Of a DNA stretch of 64,000 bases, positions 49,854 through 57,655 are shown in pieces. The notes beneath the pieces are model-generated. The model was not told the origin of the DNA. It saw only the letters and a list, made by a program, of their open reading frames with translations, and did not search any database. This stretch comes from Colwellia sp. M166. Lineage in GTDB: Bacteria > Pseudomonadota > Gammaproteobacteria > Enterobacterales > Alteromonadaceae. Made by a program: the position numbers and the translations under genes. The DNA is taken from positions 2,976,001 through 3,040,000 of the forward strand of contig NZ_CP040755.1 of NCBI RefSeq assembly GCF_024585285.1. The letters are read 5' to 3'. Numbering within the stretch: position 1 is the stretch's first letter; every line of letters starts with the position of its first letter.

Positions 49854-49882
49854 TTTACAAGTTGGTATTCATTTGATACATT
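49854..49882 (+). promoter_or_regulatory. Promoter candidate of pdhR-aceEF
   Basis: TTTACA (49854-49859), 17 bp and TACATT (49877-49882) make a fair sigma-70 promoter. Transcription would start near 49889, placing the PdhR box just downstream, a repressing position. Confidence 0.4.
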
Positions 49883-49898
49883 ATGAGTCGAAAAAATC

Positions 49899-49914
49899 AA
49901 TGGTCAGACCAATT
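49899..49914. promoter_or_regulatory. PdhR operator
   Basis: AATGGTCAGACCAATT matches the PdhR consensus AATTGGTNNNACCAATT in nearly all symmetric positions. It lies 69 bp before pdhR, so pyruvate-free PdhR would repress its own operon. Confidence 0.7.
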
Positions 49915-49982
49915 TACCAAGTGGTTTTTTAGTTGGATTAATCTATTTAGTTGCAATGAATTTGAATAATAAAGGGTTTTAG

Positions 49983-50759
49983 ATGTCAATTCCGAGTATT
50001 AAAAAACCGGTAAAGCAAGCAAAGTTATCAGACATTATTCTGGCTCAGCTTGAGACGATGATTCTAGAAGGTAGTTTAAAACCCGGACAAAAGTTACCCG
50101 CTGAACGTGAACTGGCGAAACAATTTGATGTTTCTCGCCCTTCATTACGTGAAGCCATTCAGAAGCTGGAAGCGAAGGGGTTAATTACTCGTCGTCAAGG
50201 TGGTGGTACTTTTGTTAATGATAAAATTCTAGGTGGTTTGTCCGATCCTTTATTTGCTTTAATGGCCAATAGTAAAGAGTCGCAGTTTGACTTATTAGAA
50301 TTTCGTCACGGTATTGAAGGCATGTCGGCCTATTATGCGGCGATGCGCGGTACTAAAGCTGATTTCGATGAAATTCAGCGCAAGCATGACAATATTGGCA
50401 GTGCGCAGTTAGAAGATAATTATCGTCTTGAAGCACAGGCCGTTTTTGAGTTTTATTTAGCGATATGCGCCGCCAGTCATAATGTGGTTATTTTGCATTT
50501 AGCTCATAGCATGGCGCCATTGTTGATTGACAATATAGAGAAAAATTTAACTATTTTGGCTAAGCGACCTGATGTGTTTAGTCAAATATCTGATTATCGT
50601 ACACGTTTAATGAGTGCGATTGTTAGTGGTAAACCCCAAATTGCTTGGGGAGCAAGCCATCGACATTTAGCTTTTATTGAAGAAGTATTATTAAAGATGA
50701 CACAAGAAAATAGTCGTATGGAACGCTCTATACGCAGAATGAAAAAAACAGAATTTTAA
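49983..50759 (+). CDS. pdhR: Pyruvate dehydrogenase complex repressor PdhR
   Basis: 258 residues of the GntR/FadR family. The winged helix (about 12-78) contains LPAERELAKQFDVSRPSLREA, a typical GntR signature shown in part, followed by RRQGGGTFV. The C-terminal FCD domain (about 95-235) binds pyruvate through metal-linked His and Asp residues. It represses the aceEF-lpd genes in the absence of pyruvate. A matching operator lies upstream. It is 104 bp before aceE. Confidence 0.95.
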   Translation: MSIPSIKKPVKQAKLSDIILAQLETMILEGSLKPGQKLPAERELAKQFDVSRPSLREAIQKLEAKGLITRRQGGGTFVNDKILGGLSDPLFALMANSKESQFDLLEFRHGIEGMSAYYAAMRGTKADFDEIQRKHDNIGSAQLEDNYRLEAQAVFEFYLAICAASHNVVILHLAHSMAPLLIDNIEKNLTILAKRPDVFSQISDYRTRLMSAIVSGKPQIAWGASHRHLAFIEEVLLKMTQENSRMERSIRRMKKTEF

Positions 50760-50863
50760 CGCTTTTTTGAACAATGACTTTGCGATAAGGATATTTGCTT
50801 AAAAGCAGCTATCTTTAAACAAATAAATTTACTTAACATATAACAATTGGAGACTAAGTAATT

Positions 50864-53539
50864 ATGTCTGAGCTCCCAAATCTAGATATTGATTCAATGG
50901 AAACCCAAGAATGGTTGGAATCAATGGAGTCTGTGTTAGAAAATGAAGGGCCAGAACGCGCTCATTTTCTACTTGAAAAGTTAATCGACAGAGCACGTCG
51001 TAGCGGAACACATTTACCGTTTGATGCTAAAACAGCCTATGTTAATACTATCCCACCAGGGTTAGAACCACATATGCCAGCAGACCAAACGATAGAATCA
51101 CGCATTCGTGCCGCTATTCGTTGGAATGCCTTGGTGCTGGTATTACGTGCCTCGAAAAAAGATTTAGAGCTTGGTGGCCACATTGGTAGCTTTGCCTCTT
51201 CTTCGACGTTATATGATGTTGGTTTTAACCATTTCTTTAAAGCATCATCAGAAAAAGATGGCGGTGATTTCATTTTCGCTCAAGGTCATATCTCTCCAGG
51301 TATTTATGCTCGTGCATTTATGGAAGGTCGATTAACCGAAGAGCAAATGGATAATTTCCGTCAAGAGTGTGATGGCAAAGGTCTGTCTTCATACCCTCAT
51401 CCACATTTAATGCCAGACTTTTGGCAGTTCCCAACAGTTTCAATGGGCTTAGGTCCACTGCAAGCTATTTACACTGCACGTTTTCTTAAGTATTTAACTG
51501 ATCGCGGCATTAAAGATTGTTCTGGTCAACGGGTTTATTGTTTCCTAGGTGATGGTGAAACTGATGAGCCCGAATCATTAGGTGCTATCGGCTTAGCAAC
51601 ACGTGAAGGCTTAGATAACTTAACGTTCGTGATCAACTGTAACCTACAGCGTTTAGATGGCCCTGTTCGTGGTAACGGTAAAATCATTCAAGAACTTGAA
51701 GGTACTTTCCGTGGCGCAGGCTGGGAAGTGGTTAAAGTTATTTGGGGTTCATACTGGGATTCACTGATTGCCCGTGATACCTCAGGTAAATTATTACAGT
51801 TGATGAACGAAACAGTTGATGGTGAATACCAAAACTGTAAAGCGAAAGGCGGTAAGTACACTCGGGAGAATTTCTTCAACAAATATCCTGAAACTGCGGC
51901 ACTTGTTGCCAATATGTCAGACGAAGATATTTGGCGTTTAAATCGTGGCGGTCATGATCCCGTTAAAGTTTATGCCGCTTATGAAAAAGCGATGAACACT
52001 AAAGGTCGTCCAACGGTAATTTTAGCTAAAACGGTTAAAGGTTTTGGTTTAGGTGCTTCAGGCGAAGCATTGAATATTGCTCATAACGTTAAGAAAATGG
52101 ACGTTGATGCGATTAAACATTATCGTGACCGTTTCAATATTCCGGTTAGCGATGACCAAATTGCTGATCTACCTTTTTACAAATTCCCTGAAGATAGTGA
52201 AGAATTCAAGTACATGAAAGCGCGTCGTGAAGCATTAGGTGGTTCATTACCTGCACGTCGTCAGCAAGCTGAAGAAACACTTGATATTCCAGCATTAAAA
52301 ATCTTTGAACCTATTTTAAAAGGTTCTGGAGATCGCGAAGTTTCATCAACAATGACTTTCGTGCGTGTACTTAATAGCTTATTAAAAGACAAAAAAATTG
52401 GTAAGCGTATTGTGCCAATTATTCCTGACGAAGCGCGTACTTTTGGTATGGAAGGCTTGTTCCGTCAAGTGGGTATTTATGCTAGCGAAGGACAAAAATA
52501 CGTTCCTCAAGATGCTGACCAAGTAGCTTACTACCGTGAAGATAAGAAAGGCCAAGTATTACAAGAAGGTATTAACGAATTAGGTGCTATGGCGTCTTGG
52601 GTTGCCTCAGGTACTTCTTATTCAACGTGTAATGCAACGACCATTCCATTCTACATTTACTACTCAATGTTTGGTTTCCAACGAGTTGGTGATTTAGCAT
52701 GGGCGGCAGGTGATAGCCAAGCACGTGGTTTCTTACTAGGCGCAACGGCCGGTAGAACAACGCTAAATGGTGAAGGTTTACAACATCAAGATGGCCATTC
52801 ACACGTACAAGCCGGTTTAATTCCTAATTGTGTCACTTATGACCCAACTTATGGTTATGAAATCGCGGTTATCGTTCGTGAAGGTTTACGTCGTATGTAT
52901 GAAGAAAATGAAAATGTTTTCTTCTACTTAACGTTAATGAATGAAAACTATCAACACCCGGCAATACCTGATAATAAAACGGTTGAAGAAGAAATTATCA
53001 AAGGTATTTACCAACTTGAACGTGTTGAAGCTAAAAAAGCTAAAGCCAATGTGCAATTAATGGGCTCAGGTACTATTTTACAAAAAGTACGTCAAGCAGC
53101 GCAAATTTTGTCAGCTGATTATGGCGTATCAAGTGATGTGTACTCAGTAACTTCATTTAATGAACTAGCACGTGACGGACAAGAAGTTGCCCGTTGGAAC
53201 ATGTTGCACCCTGAAAGCAAGCAAAAAACGGCTTATATTTCTAACGTTATTACTGCTGATAAAGGTCCTGCCATTGCAGCAACTGACTATGTTAAAAATT
53301 ATTCTGACCAAATTCGCGGTTATATCAATACCGAATATCGTGTTTTAGGTACTGATGGTTTTGGTCGTAGTGACAGTCGCGCTAACTTACGTCAGCATTT
53401 TGAAGTTGATCAAAACTACATCGTTGTTGCGGCACTTTATGAGTTGGCAAACCGTGGTGATATTAAGCATTCAGTCGTGAGCGAAGCTATCACACGCTTT
53501 AATATTAACGCTGAAAAGCTTAATCCGCTTTACGCGTAA
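50864..53539 (+). CDS. aceE: Pyruvate dehydrogenase E1 component AceE
   Basis: 891 residues, the homodimeric E1 type of gammaproteobacteria (E. coli 887). The thiamine diphosphate motif starts at GDGETDEPESLG (about 226-237) and ends with the conserved Asn in VINCNLQRLDG. The transketolase-like central domain has RTFGMEGLFRQ near 525. It decarboxylates pyruvate and passes the acetyl group to the lipoyl arm of AceF. A strong TTGGAG ribosome-binding site precedes the ATG. aceF follows after 25 bp. Confidence 0.98.
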   Translation: MSELPNLDIDSMETQEWLESMESVLENEGPERAHFLLEKLIDRARRSGTHLPFDAKTAYVNTIPPGLEPHMPADQTIESRIRAAIRWNALVLVLRASKKDLELGGHIGSFASSSTLYDVGFNHFFKASSEKDGGDFIFAQGHISPGIYARAFMEGRLTEEQMDNFRQECDGKGLSSYPHPHLMPDFWQFPTVSMGLGPLQAIYTARFLKYLTDRGIKDCSGQRVYCFLGDGETDEPESLGAIGLATREGLDNLTFVINCNLQRLDGPVRGNGKIIQELEGTFRGAGWEVVKVIWGSYWDSLIARDTSGKLLQLMNETVDGEYQNCKAKGGKYTRENFFNKYPETAALVANMSDEDIWRLNRGGHDPVKVYAAYEKAMNTKGRPTVILAKTVKGFGLGASGEALNIAHNVKKMDVDAIKHYRDRFNIPVSDDQIADLPFYKFPEDSEEFKYMKARREALGGSLPARRQQAEETLDIPALKIFEPILKGSGDREVSSTMTFVRVLNSLLKDKKIGKRIVPIIPDEARTFGMEGLFRQVGIYASEGQKYVPQDADQVAYYREDKKGQVLQEGINELGAMASWVASGTSYSTCNATTIPFYIYYSMFGFQRVGDLAWAAGDSQARGFLLGATAGRTTLNGEGLQHQDGHSHVQAGLIPNCVTYDPTYGYEIAVIVREGLRRMYEENENVFFYLTLMNENYQHPAIPDNKTVEEEIIKGIYQLERVEAKKAKANVQLMGSGTILQKVRQAAQILSADYGVSSDVYSVTSFNELARDGQEVARWNMLHPESKQKTAYISNVITADKGPAIAATDYVKNYSDQIRGYINTEYRVLGTDGFGRSDSRANLRQHFEVDQNYIVVAALYELANRGDIKHSVVSEAITRFNINAEKLNPLYA

Positions 53540-53564
53540 TTAAGACGAGATAAGGAATTAAGAA

Positions 53565-55223
53565 ATGTCTGATATTGAAAAAATTCTCGTCCCAGATGTC
53601 GGTGGCGATGAAGTAGAAGTTATTGAAATATGTTTTGCTGTTGGCGATAACCTTGAAGCTGACGAAGGTATTGTCACCGTTGAGACTGATAAAGCATCTA
53701 TGGATATTCCTGCGCCATTTGCCGGTGAATTAGTTGCTTTAACCGTTAAGCTTGGCGATAAAATCAAAGAAGGCGATGTCATAGCAGAAATGAAGCGAGC
53801 CTCCGATGATTCTGAAGCTGAAGCAAGTGAAACAGCAACTGAAAGCGAAGCTGATACTGAAGTTCAATCAGAGGTTGCGCCAGAAGCTGAAACTTCTGCT
53901 GAACCAGCTGATGTAAGCACTGAAAGTAGTGAAGTTATTGATGTCGTGGTACCTGATATAGGTGAAGATGGCGAGGTTGATGTTATTGATGTACTGGTTG
54001 CTGTTGGCGATGTTATCGAAGCTGAAGATGGTTTAATCACCTTAGAAACTGATAAAGCCACCATGGATGTGCCGTCATCACATGCAGGTACAGTAAAAGA
54101 AGTGCTCATCAGTACCGGTGATAAAGTTAAGCAAGGCTCACTTGTGATCAAGCTTGAAACTACTTCGGGTGCGCCGGCGGTAGCTGAAGCGCCGGTTGCT
54201 GCTCCTGAAAAAGCGGAAGTAGCTGTCCAAGCACCGACAGCGAAAAAAGCAGCACCTGTGCCACATCACCCACAAGTGGGTTTAACGAATGCAGGTTCAA
54301 TTTATACTTCGCCTTCAATTCGTCGATTAGCGCGTGAATTTGGTGTTGATTTAACGGCAGTGAAAGGTTCTGGTCGCAAAGGACGTATTCTTAAAGAAGA
54401 TGTACAATCATATGTTAAGTATGAATTGTCGCGTCCGAAAGCCAATGCCGGTAGTTCGGTAGCTGCAGGCGAAGGTGGCTTACAGGTAGTGAGCGCTAAG
54501 CAGATTGATTTTGCTAAATTTGGTGAAATTGAAACCAAAGCCTTAACGCGTATTCAGAAAATATCTGGACCATTTTTACACCGTAACTGGGTAACGATTC
54601 CGCATGTTACTCAATTTGACGAAGCTGATATTACTAATGTTGAAGCATTCCGCAAAGAGCAAAATGTCATTTGTGAAAAGAAAAAACTTGGCTTTAAAAT
54701 TACACCTTTAGTGTTTATTTTAAAGGCAGCTGCTGATGCTTTGCGTGAGTTTCCAACTTTTAACTCAAGCCTGAGTGAAGACGGTGAAAGTTTAATCTTG
54801 AAAAAGTACATTCACATCGGTGTTGCGGTTGATACTCCAAATGGTTTGGTTGTACCGGTAGTACGTGATGTTGATCAAAAAGGCATTCATCAGTTATCAC
54901 GTGAGTTACTTGAAATTAGCATCAAAGCACGTGATGGCAAGCTTAAGGCTGCTGATATGCAAGGTGGGTGCTTTACCATTTCAAGTTTAGGCGGTATTGG
55001 TGGCACGGCATTTACGCCGATTGTCAATGCACCAGAAGTGGCTATTTTAGGGGTTTCAAAATCTGAAATGAAACCCAAGTGGAACGGTAAAGACTTTGAA
55101 CCTAAGCTTATGTTGCCATTATCAATGTCATACGACCATCGGGTAATTGACGGTGCGTTGGCAGCACGCTTTACTGTGCATCTATCAAATGTGATGAGTG
55201 ATATTAGAACACTCATATTATAG
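53565..55223 (+). CDS. aceF: Pyruvate dehydrogenase E2 (dihydrolipoyl acetyltransferase) AceF
   Basis: 552 residues. Two lipoyl domains carry the modified lysines at Lys43 and Lys164, both in ETDKAxMD. E. coli AceF has three such domains. The linker between them (about 80-122) is strongly acidic and Ala/Ser/Thr-rich, unlike a typical Ala-Pro linker. The E1/E3-binding domain is at about 249-285 (SPSIRRLAREFG). The catalytic domain (about 315-552) ends with the active-site motif SYDHRVIDGA. It builds the complex core. No own promoter is seen. Confidence 0.97.
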   Translation: MSDIEKILVPDVGGDEVEVIEICFAVGDNLEADEGIVTVETDKASMDIPAPFAGELVALTVKLGDKIKEGDVIAEMKRASDDSEAEASETATESEADTEVQSEVAPEAETSAEPADVSTESSEVIDVVVPDIGEDGEVDVIDVLVAVGDVIEAEDGLITLETDKATMDVPSSHAGTVKEVLISTGDKVKQGSLVIKLETTSGAPAVAEAPVAAPEKAEVAVQAPTAKKAAPVPHHPQVGLTNAGSIYTSPSIRRLAREFGVDLTAVKGSGRKGRILKEDVQSYVKYELSRPKANAGSSVAAGEGGLQVVSAKQIDFAKFGEIETKALTRIQKISGPFLHRNWVTIPHVTQFDEADITNVEAFRKEQNVICEKKKLGFKITPLVFILKAAADALREFPTFNSSLSEDGESLILKKYIHIGVAVDTPNGLVVPVVRDVDQKGIHQLSRELLEISIKARDGKLKAADMQGGCFTISSLGGIGGTAFTPIVNAPEVAILGVSKSEMKPKWNGKDFEPKLMLPLSMSYDHRVIDGALAARFTVHLSNVMSDIRTLIL

Positions 55224-55482
55224 TTCACTAACATTTGATATATATCAGCGTTATGTTGCAATAAGTTGGCAAAGTGAAAACCAGTGATTGATTTTCATTT
55301 TTGCCCACTTTTCATCAATAATTGCTGATTAAAAGATAGCGATCCTTGTGCGCTTTAAGTAAAATTGCGACAAGAAAAATACCAAAAGTGCTGAAAGTAT
55401 TAATTGTTAATAGCTTTAATAAACGTTTGGCAAATATAGGCTGGCATAACCAGCAATAAATACATCAATTTTTGAGGTTAGC
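55224..55482. other. Intergenic region between aceF and lpdA with two hairpins
   Basis: An imperfect long stem (55268-55280 with 55292-55305) follows aceF and may end or slow its transcript. A GCTGG-cataa-CCAGC hairpin (55440-55454) lies in the lpdA leader 28 bp before the start codon. The gap implies a separate lpdA promoter, as in E. coli, where Lpd also serves other complexes. I see no clear operator. Confidence 0.45.
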
Positions 55483-56913
55483 ATGAGTAACGATATTAAA
55501 ACTCAAGTAGTAGTTTTAGGTGCGGGTCCTGGTGGCTATTCAGCAGCATTTCGCGCAGCAGATTTAGGTTTAGACGTAGTGTTAGTTGAAAGCCGTGAGA
55601 CGCTTGGTGGCGTTTGTTTGAATGTGGGTTGTATCCCTTCAAAAGCACTTTTACACGTAGCTAAAGTTATTGATGACGCGGCAGCAATGGCGTCTCATGG
55701 TGTTACTTTTGGTACTCCTAAAATTGATTTAGACAAAATTCGTGACTGGAAAGAAAGCGTTGTTGGTCAATTAACTGGTGGTTTAGGCGGTATGGCTAAA
55801 GCACGTAAAGTTAAAACGGTATTTGGTTACGGTAAATTCACTTCTGATAAAACTGTCGAAGTTGAAGGCGCTGATGGTAAAACAACCATTACTTTTGATA
55901 ATGCGATTATTGCAGCAGGTTCTTCAGTAGTTGATTTACCTTTCATCCCAACTGAAGACCCACGTGTTATTGATTCAACCGGTGCTTTAGAGCTTCAAGA
56001 CATCCCTGAAGAAATGTTGGTACTTGGTGGCGGTATTATCGGCCTAGAAATGGGGACGGTATATAAAGCACTAGGTTCAAACGTTTCTGTCGTGGAATTT
56101 GCTGATCAATTAGTGCCAGCTGCTGATAAAGACATTGTTAAAGTTTACACTAACTTCAACAAGAAAAAATTCAACATCATGTTATCAACCAAAGTTGTTG
56201 CAGTTGAAGCAAAAGACGATGGTTTGTATGTAACATTTGAAGGTAAAAATGCACCAGCTGAGCAAGTACGCTATGACAAGATTTTAGTTGCAGTTGGTCG
56301 TAAGCCAAATGGTCACTTAGTTGCGGCTGATAAAGCCGGTGTTAATGTTGACGAACGTGGTTTTATCAATGTAACTAACGAGCTTCGCACGAACGTAAAC
56401 CATATTTTTGCTATCGGTGACGTTGTTGGTCAACCTATGCTTGCTCACAAAGCCGTACATGAAGCACATTGTGCTGCTGAAGTTATTGCTGGTAAGAAGC
56501 ACGTATTTGACCCTCGTTGTATTCCTTCAATTGCTTATACTGATCCAGAAATGGCTTGGGTTGGTGTTACTGAGCGTGAAGCGAAAGAGCAAGGTTTAAA
56601 CATTGAAGTAGCTAACTTCCCTTGGGCAGCTTCTGGTCGTGCAATTGCCTCTGCACGTACTGAAGGTAAAACTAAGATGATCTTCGAAAAAGAAACTGGC
56701 CGTGTCCTTGGTGGTGCTATTGTTGGTATCAATGCTGGCGAAATGCTAGGTGAAGTTTGTTTAGCCGTTGAAATGGGTGCTGATGCAGAAGATCTTGCAT
56801 TAACTATTCATGCTCATCCAACACTAAATGAATCAATCGGCTTAGCAGCAGAAATCTTTGAAGGTTCAATCACTGATTTACCTAATGCAAAAGCAGTTAA
56901 AAAGAAAAAGTAA
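55483..56913 (+). CDS. lpdA: Dihydrolipoyl dehydrogenase (E3)
   Basis: 476 residues. FAD is bound at GAGPGGYSAA (13-22). The redox disulphide is Cys45-Cys50 in GGVCLNVGCIPSK. The NAD site is GGGIIGLEMG near 185, and the His-Glu pair acting across the dimer is in HAHPTLNES near 446. It reoxidises lipoamide for pyruvate dehydrogenase and also for 2-oxoglutarate dehydrogenase and the glycine system. A GAGG ribosome-binding site precedes the ATG; a terminator follows. Confidence 0.98.
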   Translation: MSNDIKTQVVVLGAGPGGYSAAFRAADLGLDVVLVESRETLGGVCLNVGCIPSKALLHVAKVIDDAAAMASHGVTFGTPKIDLDKIRDWKESVVGQLTGGLGGMAKARKVKTVFGYGKFTSDKTVEVEGADGKTTITFDNAIIAAGSSVVDLPFIPTEDPRVIDSTGALELQDIPEEMLVLGGGIIGLEMGTVYKALGSNVSVVEFADQLVPAADKDIVKVYTNFNKKKFNIMLSTKVVAVEAKDDGLYVTFEGKNAPAEQVRYDKILVAVGRKPNGHLVAADKAGVNVDERGFINVTNELRTNVNHIFAIGDVVGQPMLAHKAVHEAHCAAEVIAGKKHVFDPRCIPSIAYTDPEMAWVGVTEREAKEQGLNIEVANFPWAASGRAIASARTEGKTKMIFEKETGRVLGGAIVGINAGEMLGEVCLAVEMGADAEDLALTIHAHPTLNESIGLAAEIFEGSITDLPNAKAVKKKK

Positions 56914-56948
56914 TTTCTTGGGTCTTAAGGTTTCAGTAAGTTAATTAG

Positions 56949-56975
56949 AAAGCCAGCCGAGATGCTGGCTTTTTT
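56949..56975 (+). terminator. Intrinsic terminator of lpdA
   Basis: AAAGCCAGC (56949-56957) pairs with GCTGGCTTT (56964-56972) around a 6-nt loop, with a T-run ending at 56975. Confidence 0.9.
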
Positions 56976-57059
56976 GTGTTCTTAATTTGCAGTAGCTATC
57001 AATTTTTTGCACGACTATACTGATACTACAGACGTTTTATTTGGCTATAGGATATTTTA

Positions 57060-57404
57060 ATGATGAAAATTACCGCTTTTTTAATAATATTATTATCAAT
57101 TAGTGCTTGTTCAAGTCTTGCCACTACAGCCAATGGTGCGTCAGAATGGGATTTTGATCATCAAGTGCAGTTTAAACAAACAGATTTAATAGATGGTAAG
57201 TATCACCTACAAGTGATCACAAAACAAAATACAGAGTTTAGTAAATTAGCAACATTTTTAATGCGTCAGTCACTGCGTATTTGCAAAAGTTACGGTTTTA
57301 AAATTGAAGTGTTAGCAGGGGTAGAGCGCTTTGATGATAAATTGTCATTTCCTAATATGATTCTGCCTTCATTATCAGCGAATATTGAGTGTCCTAATCC
57401 ATAA
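57060..57404 (+). CDS. Small lipoprotein of unknown function
   Basis: 114 residues. The N-terminus has a basic start, a hydrophobic stretch and a lipobox ending in ISAC with Cys17, so it is probably lipidated and anchored in the envelope. The next residues are Ser-Ser, with no Asp at +2, which favours transport to the outer membrane. The mature part has a beta-rich pattern and two further cysteines near 91 and 111 that might form a disulphide. Family not recognised. A second ATG lies at 57063. It converges on the aconitase gene, sharing a terminator. Confidence 0.7.
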   Translation: MMKITAFLIILLSISACSSLATTANGASEWDFDHQVQFKQTDLIDGKYHLQVITKQNTEFSKLATFLMRQSLRICKSYGFKIEVLAGVERFDDKLSFPNMILPSLSANIECPNP

Positions 57405-57515
57405 TGTATTGAATGTCTTTCTGCGGTTAGTAATAAGTAACAAGACAGCAGTATGGGCGGCATTGAGCCGCTAAATTAACCTTACTGCTAGCTAATATCA
57501 ATTTAGCGAAGACAT

Positions 57516-57549
57516 AAAAAAAGGTGACTTATATTAAGTCACCTTTTTT
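57516..57549. terminator. Bidirectional terminator between the lipoprotein and aconitase genes
   Basis: AAAAAAAGGTGACTT pairs with AAGTCACCTTTTTT around a 5-nt loop. A- and T-runs on both sides let it work for both convergent genes. Confidence 0.9.
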
Positions 57550-57655
57550 GGTATTTAACCTTAAATGTTCTCTCAACTCTTGATTTAAGCATTAAGTCGA
57601 ACATCGAGTTTAGCTAACGTTAACGAGCCATGTTAGCTAAACAAATAGACCAAGC

